Under the pieces are notes generated by a model. The model ran no database searches. It worked only from the letters and a program-made list of their open reading frames with translations, and was not told the origin of the DNA. A stretch of 64,000 nt of DNA from Abyssibius alkaniclasticus. Lineage in GTDB: Bacteria > Pseudomonadota > Alphaproteobacteria > Rhodobacterales > Rhodobacteraceae. Shown in pieces: positions 8,305 through 16,227 of this stretch. The stretch's first letter is position 1, and the number at the start of each line of letters is the position of its first letter. A program made the translations under genes and the position numbers. The stretch spans positions 2,140,501-2,204,500 of the forward strand of contig NZ_CP095732.1 of the NCBI RefSeq assembly GCF_020447305.1. Reading direction: 5' to 3'.

Positions 8305-9468
8305 TCAGCGCAGACTCTCGGCCACTTCGATCGAGACACGGCTAACCTCGAACAGCTCGGCTGCGGAGACCGGTGCGGGTTTGCCGCTACGCACCGCCTC
8401 GATGAAGGCGGTGGCACAGGCGACCTGGCCCTTATCCTGCTTCCACAGTCTGACTGGCCTTACTTTGGACCAGCCACGCGCGGTAAGGCGCCGAAAGTTG
8501 TCTAGCTGCAGCACGCGCCCGGCGACAAAGACTTCCAGCCGCTCCTTGGCGACGCTAGGATGGCCGTTGGCAAGGTAATTCACTGCGCCGACCGAGCCAT
8601 CGGCGAATTGCAGCGTGATCACCGCCTTGTCCTCGCGGATGGCGATGGCCGTGTGTTCGCCCAGTGAGACCGCGTGATGAGCTACGATTGGCGCACCAGC
8701 GAGGTGGCGCAGTAGATCGATGAAGTGGCAGCACTCGCCGACGATGCGGCCGCCGCCCACCGCCGGGTTCTGCGCCCAGTGATCGGCGGGGATGTCGCCC
8801 GCGTTGATCGTCATAATAAATGTCTTGGGCTGGTCGATCTTGTTCAGCAGGCCTTTCATCTGGATGATGTGCGGGGCAAAACGGCGGTTGAAGCCGATCA
8901 TCAAATGCTGCTCGGGGCGGGTGGCCTTCTCTGCTTCGATCTCCGCCAACTCATCCAGCGTCAGGCAGAGCGGCTTCTCGCAGAAGACGTGCTTGCCCGC
9001 GCGCAGCGCCTCCAGCACCTGTTTTGCGTGGGCGTCGTGGCGGGTGGCAATGACCATCGTGTCGATATCCGTGTTGGTAAGCGCGTCCGTAGCCTCGGTC
9101 GCGGCTTCGCGGAAGCCGAACTTCTTGCCGGAATGCACCGCGCTGATACCACCGGAACTGATGACGGTGTCGAGGTCGGCACCCGCCGCCCTGAACGCCG
9201 GGATCAGCATACGGCTGGCGTAGTTGCCCGCCCCGAGGAAGGCGACGCTGCCTTTGCTGGCCTTGGGGCGTGCTGCATCGAGCATGACGACGCGTTCGAG
9301 CGCCGCTTCCTCACCTTCTGCCGCGCGAGGGTAGTTGAGGAGGATACCCCCAACACTAACCCCAACCGCTGCGGCCAGGTCACGCTGTGACATTTCAGGG
9401 TTCTCTTGCAGAAGGCGAATCACGCGAAAATGCGTGTCTTCCTGCAGCCTGGTGCGCTTGCTCGTCAT
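8305..9468 (-). CDS. Chimeric protein: EPS-regulator HTH fused to Gfo/Idh/MocA oxidoreductase domain
   Basis: 387 residues made of two unrelated parts. Residues 1-40 (MTSKRTRLQEDTHFRVIRLL then SQRDLAAAVGVSVGG) match the start of MarR-type EPS-associated transcriptional regulators, a winged-helix DNA reader. From about residue 42 (LLNYPRAAEGEE) it continues as the C-terminal Gfo/Idh/MocA half of the large zinc-dehydrogenase/Gfo bi-domain proteins of EPS loci: FLGAGNYASR Rossmann motif at 78-87, CEKPLCLTL catalytic-Lys motif, GFNRRFAPH. The zinc-dehydrogenase half is missing. The join lies near 9330-9350 and is in frame. The regulator keeps only about half a DNA-binding domain. It is probably a deletion fusion; the oxidoreductase half could still work. 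Confidence 0.8.
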   Translation of the reverse strand: MTSKRTRLQEDTHFRVIRLLQENPEMSQRDLAAAVGVSVGGILLNYPRAAEGEEAALERVVMLDAARPKASKGSVAFLGAGNYASRMLIPAFRAAGADLDTVISSGGISAVHSGKKFGFREAATEATDALTNTDIDTMVIATRHDAHAKQVLEALRAGKHVFCEKPLCLTLDELAEIEAEKATRPEQHLMIGFNRRFAPHIIQMKGLLNKIDQPKTFIMTINAGDIPADHWAQNPAVGGGRIVGECCHFIDLLRHLAGAPIVAHHAVSLGEHTAIAIREDKAVITLQFADGSVGAVNYLANGHPSVAKERLEVFVAGRVLQLDNFRRLTARGWSKVRPVRLWKQDKGQVACATAFIEAVRSGKPAPVSAAELFEVSRVSIEVAESLR

Positions 9469-9558
9469 GTTCTGGAATTTCTCAGGCTACCGCACAAGGG
9501 TTGCCCGCTGGGTGCCTTGCTGGATGCAAAGTTGATGATGAGGTTGGTTTCCACATCG

Positions 9559-9575
9559 TTCAACTTCGAGCGATA
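9559..9575 (+). repeat. Direct repeat copy 1 in EPS intergenic region
   Basis: TTCAACTTCGAGCGATA. It matches the copy at 9840-9856 at 15 of 17 positions; both follow a CATC-type tetranucleotide. Confidence 0.5.
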
Positions 9576-9839
9576 GCAAAGGCTGCGCACGCGAACAAGG
9601 GATATATACGAAACTACGCCAGTTTTCGCCATATCGGCGAATGAAGCGGCCAATAACCATTGGTGGAGTCTCAGGCAGAGAGACCCACTCACGCCGAGGG
9701 TTTGCGCGAGCCTGATTTGACCACAGCCCCTAGCTGACAGATCAGGATTTTCAAAACTGTTACAAAACGTTGAGGGGATTTCGGCGTGTCACCTTCATCA
9801 AAACTCCACTTCGTAGCTGCAAAAGCCTGCTTGCATCCG

Positions 9840-9856
9840 TTCAAGTTTGAGCGATA
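9840..9856 (+). repeat. Direct repeat copy 2 in EPS intergenic region
   Basis: TTCAAGTTTGAGCGATA, 281 bases after copy 1 in the same orientation and shortly before the NusG-like gene. It may be a regulator site or a trace of duplication. Confidence 0.5.
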
Positions 9857-9888
9857 TGTGGGAGGTATGGTTTTAATGAGGTTGCCAT

Positions 9889-10401
9889 ATGACATTTCAT
9901 GAACGTGGAACAAGCTGGTTTCTGGCGCAGTTGAAGCCGAACTGCGCTAAAATCGCAGATAAGAACCTCAAGCGCCAGGGCTTCAAAACCTTCATGCCGC
10001 TGGAGGAAGAAACGCGCCAGCGGAACGGCAAGTTTGTTACTGCCATGCGGCCACTGTTTCCCGGCTACATTTTCGTGGCTTTTGACGCTGCCTGCGGGTT
10101 TTGGCGCGCCGTAAATTCGACCTATGGCATCACGCGGCTGGTGAGCCTTGGCAAGGAGCCTACGGCGGTTCCACGGGATCTTGTCTCACAGTTGATGCTG
10201 AGGTGTGACGCGAAGGGCAAATTTCTGCCGCCGAAGCTTCTTAAACCCGGTGATCAGGTGACCCTGACCAAGGGGCCCTTTGCCAATTTTGTGGCCGAGG
10301 TCGAAAATATTGCACCCAACCGGCGCGTTTGGGTCCTGATGGAGGTCATGGGTGCGCAGACACGCGTGGCCGTCGGGGCGGATCAGCTGCGGGCTGTTTG
10401 A
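9889..10401 (+). CDS. NusG-family transcription antitermination protein (RfaH/UpxY-like)
   Basis: Specialised NusG paralogue of 170 residues. The NGN domain (about 8-105) includes SWFLAQLKPNCAKIADKNL, TFMPLEE and PLFPGYIFVAF. A KOW segment follows (LKPGDQVTLTKGPF, then the C-terminal strand). Paralogues of this size usually open exopolysaccharide operons and help RNA polymerase read long sugar genes. Here no polysaccharide gene follows on the plus strand: 304 empty bases and then the minus-strand dmeF gene. Together with the chimeric gene on the other side, this suggests that part of the original EPS locus was lost. The main NusG of the cell must lie elsewhere. Confidence 0.85.
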   Translation: MTFHERGTSWFLAQLKPNCAKIADKNLKRQGFKTFMPLEEETRQRNGKFVTAMRPLFPGYIFVAFDAACGFWRAVNSTYGITRLVSLGKEPTAVPRDLVSQLMLRCDAKGKFLPPKLLKPGDQVTLTKGPFANFVAEVENIAPNRRVWVLMEVMGAQTRVAVGADQLRAV

Positions 10402-10705
10402 GGTCGCCAATCGTAGGACCTGTCCGTAAATTGGCTGGCACAACAGCCGAAAGGCGAGAAACAAGACTGATCAGGTGCCACTTTGGGTAGGGCGAAAATC
10501 GGCGGGGCAGGGACCGGCAAATCCGGGTCGAGATCGTGCCCGATAAGATCCATCGTCGCGACTGAGCGGTGGCAGGATGCCGGGAATCTGCGGTCACTGG
10601 CCCCGGTTCTCTGGCCCCGACGGCTACCGGTGATTGTTCAGGCCAGAAGCGGCAGCCGCAGCCAGAACCCGGTGGCCCACTGCTTCAAAGCCCGGTTCTG
10701 ATCGG
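10402..10705. other. Gene-free stretch after the NusG paralogue
   Basis: 304 bases without a recognisable gene. An imperfect inverted repeat, CAGAACCCGG (10663-10672) and CCGGTTCTG (10692-10700), sits just past the dmeF stop and could act as a weak terminator, but there is no T-run. The rest may be leftover DNA from a deleted EPS cluster. Confidence 0.4.
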
Positions 10706-11662
10706 TCAGGCCGCTCTGCGCTGGACCTCGATCGTGACATGCGCGAGTTCGTGCAGGTCTGCGAGTTGCGCCCTGTAGGCTGCGACGGGCTTCGGGTCGG
10801 AACTCAGGATCGAGATGATAGCTCCGTGATGGCCCGGTCCGAGTTGCCACACATGCAGATCGACGATTTTGTCATGCTCGCTTTCAATGGCAGCACGCAC
10901 TTCGGAGGGAAGCTCCTCGCGCGCGGGCAGATAGTCGAGCAGGACCGCGCCGCTGTCACGCAGCAGGCCCCAGGACCAGCGCAGGATGACAAGCGCACCG
11001 ACGATGCCGATCACCGGGTCGAGCCAGACCCAGCCGTAGCTGCGACCCGCCAGAAGCGCTGCAATGGCAAGGACGGAGATAAGCGCATCGGCCAGAACAT
11101 GCAGATAGGCGGCGCGCAGATTGTTGTCGCGGTGCCCGGCGCGGGCGGCGGGCGCATCGTGATCATGCGCGTGGTCGTGGTGCTGATGGCCGTGGTGGTG
11201 GCTGTGATCGTCCCTGAGCAGCCATGCGCTGGCGAGGTTCACAACAAGGCCGAGGATGGCCACGAAAATCGCCTCGTCATAGCTGATCGGGACCGGACTG
11301 CGCAGCCGCACGATGCTTTCCCAGCCGATCAGCAGGGCGACGATGGCAAGGACGGTGGCACTGCCAAAGGCTGCCAGATCGCCAAGCTTGCCGGTTCCGA
11401 AGGTGAAGCGCGGGTTGCGCGCATGTCGGCGCGCATAGCGATAGGCGAGCGCCGTGATGAGAAGCGCCGAGGCATGGGTGGACATGTGCCAGCCGTCGGC
11501 AAGCAGCGCCATAGACCCGTAGATCGTGCCCGCGACGATTTCCACAACCATTACGGTTGCGGTCAGCGCGATCACGGCCCATGTGCGGCGCTCGTTGCGG
11601 GCGTGGTTCTCACCAAGGAAGACGTGATCGTGTGGTGCGGCAGTGTCGGGGTGTGCGCTCAT
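10706..11662 (-). CDS. dmeF: Cation diffusion facilitator, Co/Ni efflux type
   Basis: Inner-membrane divalent-metal/proton antiporter of 318 residues. It has the six-helix CDF core with metal-site motifs DGWHMSTH in helix 2 and HVLADAL in helix 5. A His/Asp-rich cytoplasmic loop (SHHHGHQHHDHAHDHD) lies between helices 4 and 5, and a soluble C-terminal domain follows. The N-terminal DHVFLGENHARNERRTW is typical of DmeF. The start ATG overlaps the dmeR stop as ATGA, so the pair is a coupled operon. Substrate Co(II)/Ni(II) is inferred from the DmeR-type regulator. Confidence 0.9.
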   Translation of the reverse strand: MSAHPDTAAPHDHVFLGENHARNERRTWAVIALTATVMVVEIVAGTIYGSMALLADGWHMSTHASALLITALAYRYARRHARNPRFTFGTGKLGDLAAFGSATVLAIVALLIGWESIVRLRSPVPISYDEAIFVAILGLVVNLASAWLLRDDHSHHHGHQHHDHAHDHDAPAARAGHRDNNLRAAYLHVLADALISVLAIAALLAGRSYGWVWLDPVIGIVGALVILRWSWGLLRDSGAVLLDYLPAREELPSEVRAAIESEHDKIVDLHVWQLGPGHHGAIISILSSDPKPVAAYRAQLADLHELAHVTIEVQRRAA

Positions 11663-11931
11663 TTCAAGTGCCTTTTCATGACTTCGATCATGTCATCCGC
11701 CCCGGCCTTGCGCAGGGCGTCGTCTTCAGCGCGGACGACATGGTTGTTCAGGTGATCTTCCAGCAGTTCAACGACAAGGCCGTTCGTCGCCCCGCGAACC
11801 GAGGCGGCGAGGTTCAGGATTTCGGCACAGGAGGCTTCGGCCTCCAGCGCGCGTTCGATGGCTTCCATCTGGCCCTTCAGCCGGCGAACCCGCGCCAGAA
11901 GCTTCGATTTGTTTTCAACAGTGTGTCCCAT
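11659..11931 (-). CDS. dmeR: RcnR/CsoR-family metal-sensing repressor
   Basis: All-helical repressor of 90 residues that releases DNA when it binds Co or Ni. The metal fingerprint of the RcnR/DmeR branch is complete: His3, Cys35 (ASCAEIL), His60 and His64 (EDHLNNH). The frame stays open to 11979, but ATG 11931 is chosen because His3 must be near the mature N-terminus and the family starts MGHT. It directly precedes dmeF. The palindrome ATAGGG-N5-CCCTAT just upstream is a good candidate for its own operator. Confidence 0.9.
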   Translation of the reverse strand: MGHTVENKSKLLARVRRLKGQMEAIERALEAEASCAEILNLAASVRGATNGLVVELLEDHLNNHVVRAEDDALRKAGADDMIEVMKRHLK

Positions 11932-11934
11932 AGG

Positions 11935-11951
11935 ATAGGGGGCTACCCTAT
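11935..11951. promoter_or_regulatory. Putative DmeR operator
   Basis: Perfect inverted repeat ATAGGG-GGCTA-CCCTAT with a G-rich centre, beginning 4 bases upstream of the dmeR start codon. RcnR/DmeR operators are known as inverted repeats around a G/C tract, so autorepression of dmeRF is expected. Confidence 0.6.
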
Positions 11952-12186
11952 TTATTGGGGTTCCGCAAGTATGATCCAATGCTGAAAGCGAAATGATTCA
12001 TGCAACCCCCATGCGAAACGATCCCCCCACCACCCTGCCAGAGCATGATGTCAGCAAATTTCGATTCAGATGTTCACGGGTAGATATTGAAGCATCCCAT
12101 GCTGAATTGGCTGCGGCGACGAGGCTTGAATTTTCGATATTTTGCGCTTGTCGCGCTTTGGGCTAATGCGCCTAAACAACCCTGAT

Positions 12187-13290
12187 TCAAATAGTATTTT
12201 CAGCCATGAAGCGTGAATGAAAGGTTAGACATGCTGCACCCATTGCAAGCAACCAAGGGCCGAGCAAACTGAATTTGAGGCTTGGTGCGTGGTCCGTGCC
12301 GTAGTGGTCTTCGAGTTGTCTTTGTATCTTTTGAGATATGTCCCGCCCAAAGGCTTGCGGCAGCAAGCCCCCGAGAATTACGGTTTTTATCGAAACGAAT
12401 TTCGACAGGGTGATGACGATTTGGCGTAACTCATCGAATTCTTCTGTCAGCTCGATCGCCCCGGGCGCTTCAAGGGCAGGGTCGGCTGCGCGAATGTCGA
12501 GCAGCCTGTCCAGCAAGGCCAGAGCGTTGTCATCCAACGCATTTGGGGGTTCACCTGCATAAATCCTGTTTCCAAGAATTAGCCGAGTTGAAATTTGGGG
12601 GCCGGCAAAGCAAAAGAGATAGTCATTTAACCCCCTTGCGGCACCAAACATGCTTTCAGCACTGGCCGCCGCGGTAATATTGTCCTGGATATATACATCA
12701 AGCCCCGTCGCATCCCGTATCAGTGACTCGAAATCGAAATTCGCGAGCGAGTCCTTGTTTCCCGAGGCGATTCGATCATCGATATCAACGGGTAATGTCA
12801 GCCCGACGCCCGCGACGCGCGCGCGCTTGTCAGGCGAAAGTGTTGATATGGCGCTGTCGATCAGCTCCAAAACCAGTCGGGCGATTTCCTGACAATCCGG
12901 ATGGGTATATTTGACCGAATTGCGGAATTTTATTTCACCTACAAAGTCAATCAGAACGACATCCAGATTGCAGGTTTCGATGTTGACGCCGATGGAAAAC
13001 GCCCCTTCAGGGTTCAGGCGAACCGGGACAGTTGGCGGCCCCACCCGACCACGAACCGCAACACCGGGAGAAACAAATCCATCGCGCTCCAATGCGCGGA
13101 CGATGACAGAGATTGTTTGCGCCGAAAGGCCGCTTGCCTGGCCAATTGCCAGCCGTGTCATACCTTCATTTTGCAGCAGTAACGACATGATGAGCCGTTC
13201 GTTGAAGCTGCGGACGGTCATCTGGTTCATGCCGCCGCTGCGATCAGCAATGCGAAGGCTGGGCGGCGGGGCAAATCTCATGTCGGGCAT
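12187..13290 (-). CDS. ROK family transcriptional regulator
   Basis: NagC/XylR-type repressor of 367 residues: winged-helix HTH at about 30-85 (MTRLAIGQASGLSAQTISVI) and a ROK sugar-kinase-like domain (about 95-360). The ATP-site segment is degenerate (GVNIETCNLDVVLIDF rather than DxGxT), as is usual for regulators as opposed to kinases. It lies 48 bases downstream of the SGNH hydrolase on the same strand, and the pair is divergent from a ribose-type ABC transporter. It probably senses the sugar that transporter brings in. The inverted repeats at 14099-14133 are candidate operators. Confidence 0.85.
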   Translation of the reverse strand: MPDMRFAPPPSLRIADRSGGMNQMTVRSFNERLIMSLLLQNEGMTRLAIGQASGLSAQTISVIVRALERDGFVSPGVAVRGRVGPPTVPVRLNPEGAFSIGVNIETCNLDVVLIDFVGEIKFRNSVKYTHPDCQEIARLVLELIDSAISTLSPDKRARVAGVGLTLPVDIDDRIASGNKDSLANFDFESLIRDATGLDVYIQDNITAAASAESMFGAARGLNDYLFCFAGPQISTRLILGNRIYAGEPPNALDDNALALLDRLLDIRAADPALEAPGAIELTEEFDELRQIVITLSKFVSIKTVILGGLLPQAFGRDISQKIQRQLEDHYGTDHAPSLKFSLLGPWLLAMGAACLTFHSRFMAENTI

Positions 13291-13338
13291 TTTCGGGCTT
13301 TCATTTGTAGCGGGGTGGGCGAATTGGGCGTCTATCTT

Positions 13339-13992
13339 TTAATTGCGCGCATCGGTCCAACCAATCGCTTGAATTTCCTCGACAATAGCATTTCCCAACG
13401 CGCGGTGCCCATCAACATCAAGATGAAACCCATCTTCCGGGCTGGACGTTACGACAAGTTGTGCCGCAAAGAAATGAACAGCTTGCGCCTCTGCAATTTG
13501 TTCCAGTTCCTGCGCCAAGGATTGTGACTTTTCGAGCGCCCCCTGAAACACGCCCGACCATTCCTTCAGATCCGAAGCGATAACCGGCGGCGCGACAATA
13601 AGAATTTCTGGCGTTCCCCCATTTATACCGGCGGGCATGGATTTGATATCGGAAACCAATGCGCTGACCCCCATCGCAATTTCACCGGCAGTTTTATTGA
13701 ACCTTACCTTGAGATCGTTGGTTCCCAACATGATGATAACCAGATCGAGTGGCTTGTGGCTCATGATGCAGGGGCGCAAATATGTGCGCCCATTCTTGTC
13801 CTGGCCCTCGATCGGGTCGTCACTTACGGTGGTCCGACCGCTCAGGCCTTCCTCGATAACGTGCCATTGGCCAGCAAGTGCGGCTCGCACAATTCCGGGC
13901 CAGCGAATGTCCAAAGGATAACGATCATCCGGCCGGTGCGCGGTTGTCTGCCCATAAGTGTTGGAATCTCCATAACAAAGTAGCGATCTCAT
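13339..13992 (-). CDS. SGNH/GDSL hydrolase (arylesterase-like)
   Basis: Serine esterase of 217 residues. Catalytic blocks are visible in order: block I LCYGDSNTYG (nucleophile Ser), block III LGTNDLK (oxyanion Asn) and block V DGFHLDVDGH (Asp/His). ATG 13992 is chosen rather than the longer frame to 14079, because family members begin right before the GDS motif and an AAAGGA ribosome-binding stretch lies upstream. No signal peptide, so it is cytoplasmic. In an operon with the ROK regulator and divergent from the sugar ABC genes, it may deacylate an imported carbohydrate (inference). Confidence 0.85.
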   Translation of the reverse strand: MRSLLCYGDSNTYGQTTAHRPDDRYPLDIRWPGIVRAALAGQWHVIEEGLSGRTTVSDDPIEGQDKNGRTYLRPCIMSHKPLDLVIIMLGTNDLKVRFNKTAGEIAMGVSALVSDIKSMPAGINGGTPEILIVAPPVIASDLKEWSGVFQGALEKSQSLAQELEQIAEAQAVHFFAAQLVVTSSPEDGFHLDVDGHRALGNAIVEEIQAIGWTDARN

Positions 13993-14098
13993 TCCAGTCT
14001 GATCCTTTAGCAAGCCAAAAACATATGGGCTGAACGGCACGGCGCGCCTTGGGGTTGCGTGCGAAAACTTGCCAAACACTAGGTGGCAGAAAGGGCCC

Positions 14099-14133
14099 TG
14101 TCAATATTCATTCACTCTGAATAACTATTGACA
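14099..14133. promoter_or_regulatory. Symmetric divergent promoter/operator between SGNH-ROK and the ABC operon
   Basis: Two nested inverted repeats: outer TGTCAATA (14099-14106) with TATTGACA (14126-14133), and inner TATTCA (14105-14110) with TGAATA (14118-14123). The outer arms supply a TTGACA -35-like hexamer on each strand, facing away from the centre. A single regulator bound in the middle could control both directions; the ROK protein next door is the natural candidate. The -10 elements are poorly defined. Confidence 0.55.
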
Positions 14134-14222
14134 GTGATCGGATTTTGGTGATCAATCAATGATGTCATAAGGCCAGAATCCTCGGTGGGGCCCTTGTGAC
14201 GCAACAGAGGGAGGAATGAAGA

Positions 14223-15212
14223 ATGAAGCTGATAAGCAAGTTTACCCGGGCGATTGGGTTGGCAGCTGTGGCGGTTACAATCGGAACCGCGACGCCTGCA
14301 GCTGCGCAAGACGAAGGCCCGATCATCGTGGTCAGCGGCCCGCTATCATGGCCATTTTTTGCAGCGGTAAAGCAGGGCTTTGATGATGCTGCGGAATTAT
14401 TCGGAATCGAATACCAATATATTGCCGTGACCGATACGGCCAATATGACAAGCGATTATCCGCGTCTTTTGCAGCAGGCAATTAGCCGCAACCCGCGAAT
14501 GCTTCTGGTTGGCGAGTTTTTTCCCGACGGGATGGACCCATTGATCAGAGAGGCCACTGCGGCGGGCATTCCGGTTCTGATCCATAATTCCGGTCAGACA
14601 ATGTGGGAAGATAACGGTTCAATTGGCTTTGTTGGCGAAGATCCCTATCAGATGGGATACAAGGCCGGCCAAATCCAGGCGGATGCGGGTGTAACAACGG
14701 GGCTATGCTTCAATCAGGTGCCTGGAAACCCAACCGTGGAAGAAAGATGCAACGGGTATGTCGCCGCAATGGAAGAAGCTGGCCTTGCCACCATCTATCA
14801 AACCATCGGCACGGGTGATGCCACAAACCCGCAGGCCATGACGCAAGCGATCAAGGGGACGCTTCAGGCCAACCCCGAGATTGACGGAATTTACACTTTG
14901 AACGCCGTGCCGGCGATGAGTGCGCTGCGCGCTGTTGAAGAGGTCGGGCGTGCAGGTGAAGTGATGATTGGCACGGCCGATCTTTCAAACGAAGTTCTGC
15001 TTGCGATCCAGTCGGGTGATATTGCATTTGCGATGGACCAGCAGCCCTACTTGCAGGGCTTCATGTCGATCCAGATCGCATCACAATTCCTGGAATATGG
15101 ATTGCAGCCGATCGGCCACATCAAGACCGGACCCCTGGTGATTGATGCGTCCAATGTCGAGCAAACGCTCGAAGTCAATCGGGCCCATGCAGGGGTTCGC
15201 GGCGCTGACTGA
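14223..15212 (+). CDS. Sugar ABC transporter substrate-binding protein (RbsB type)
   Basis: Periplasmic binding protein of 329 residues with a cleavable signal peptide ending near ATPAAAQDE. Type I fold; first strand IIVVSGPLSWPFFAAVKQGF, later VLIHNSGQ and NAVPAMSALRAVEE segments typical of ribose/autoinducer-2 class receptors. A strong GGGAGGA ribosome-binding site precedes ATG 14223. It is the first gene of a three-gene transporter, followed 36 bases later by the permease. The exact sugar is unknown; the downstream FAH-family enzyme and the ROK regulator suggest a sugar or sugar acid. Confidence 0.9.
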   Translation: MKLISKFTRAIGLAAVAVTIGTATPAAAQDEGPIIVVSGPLSWPFFAAVKQGFDDAAELFGIEYQYIAVTDTANMTSDYPRLLQQAISRNPRMLLVGEFFPDGMDPLIREATAAGIPVLIHNSGQTMWEDNGSIGFVGEDPYQMGYKAGQIQADAGVTTGLCFNQVPGNPTVEERCNGYVAAMEEAGLATIYQTIGTGDATNPQAMTQAIKGTLQANPEIDGIYTLNAVPAMSALRAVEEVGRAGEVMIGTADLSNEVLLAIQSGDIAFAMDQQPYLQGFMSIQIASQFLEYGLQPIGHIKTGPLVIDASNVEQTLEVNRAHAGVRGAD

Positions 15213-15248
15213 CGCCGCGACCAACTTCATCAAATCTGGGAGCATATA

Positions 15249-16226
15249 ATGATGACCATCCTTCGCCGGCCTGAAATTGGGGCGCTGGCCGCATTCGTGC
15301 TGACATATGCCTTTTTTGCAGTATTTACGGCGGGGGCGGGCTTTATATCAATCAACGGAACGGCGGGATGGCTGAATTTGGCCTCAGAACTGGGGATCAT
15401 AGCCATTCCCGTCGGTCTGTTGATGATATCGGGCGAGTTCGATCTTTCAATCGGCTCGACCGTTGGCGCCGCTTCGATGATTGTGGCGCTTGGGACCAAC
15501 CATTTTGGCCTTCCGATCTGGCCGGTCATATTCCTGGCCTTGGCGGCGGGTATGTTTATCGGTTTGTGCAATGGCCTGGCTGTGGTGAAAACCAACCTGC
15601 CGTCCTTTATCGTAACCCTGTCCACCAATTTCATTGTAATCGGCGCAACGATGGGGTTTTCGCGCCTTCTCGCAAATGTCACATCAAGTTCGATTGTAAC
15701 AACAGACAGCGCAAAATTTGTTTTCGCGGCACGTTGGGGGCAGGCCAACATCTCTATCCTGTGGTGGGCCATTGCCGCATTGATCGGCTATTGGGTGCTT
15801 TCACGCACGGTGTTTGGCAACTGGATTTATGCAACCGGTGGCAACTTGCAAGCCGCACGCGGCGCGGGGGTTCCAGTGGAACGGGTTAAGATCAGCTTGT
15901 TTATCGGCGCCGGGTTTGCAGCCGCCTTTGTTGGTATTTTGCAGGGCGTTCAGTGGAATTCCGGAAATTCCACTTACGGCATGGGCTATGTCTTTCAGGT
16001 TCCCATCGTCGTCGTCATTGGCGGAATACTCTTGTCGGGTGGCTACGGCAGCGTGATGGGGATCGTGCTGGGAACGTCCTTGTTCGGCGTAATCTCTACC
16101 GGAATTTTCTACACGGGTTGGAATACCGACTGGATACAGCTGTTCCTTGGGGTGCTGCTTGGCATTGCCGTTCTTGCAAACAACTATGTGCGCCGCCTTG
16201 CATTAACCGCCCGCCGGGAGAGCTGA
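15249..16226 (+). CDS. Sugar ABC transporter permease (RbsC type)
   Basis: Inner-membrane permease of 325 residues with about eight hydrophobic segments. ISGEFDLSIGSTVGAASM is the BPD_transp_2 signature, followed by LCNGLAVVKTNLPSFIVTL; both are diagnostic of RbsC-like subunits. A GGGAG ribosome-binding site precedes the ATG at 15249. It ends one base before the ATPase start. Only one permease gene is present, so it is expected to act as a homodimer. Confidence 0.9.
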   Translation: MMTILRRPEIGALAAFVLTYAFFAVFTAGAGFISINGTAGWLNLASELGIIAIPVGLLMISGEFDLSIGSTVGAASMIVALGTNHFGLPIWPVIFLALAAGMFIGLCNGLAVVKTNLPSFIVTLSTNFIVIGATMGFSRLLANVTSSSIVTTDSAKFVFAARWGQANISILWWAIAALIGYWVLSRTVFGNWIYATGGNLQAARGAGVPVERVKISLFIGAGFAAAFVGILQGVQWNSGNSTYGMGYVFQVPIVVVIGGILLSGGYGSVMGIVLGTSLFGVISTGIFYTGWNTDWIQLFLGVLLGIAVLANNYVRRLALTARRES

Positions 16227-16227
16227 A

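Larger units (their letters stand above)
9469..9888. other. Divergent intergenic region between the chimeric EPS gene and the NusG paralogue
   Basis: 420 bases with no credible gene. It holds two near-identical direct repeats (9559-9575 and 9840-9856), described separately. The second ends 32 bases before the NusG-like start and overlaps the area where a promoter or leader would be expected. No clear -35/-10 pair was recognised. Confidence 0.5.
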
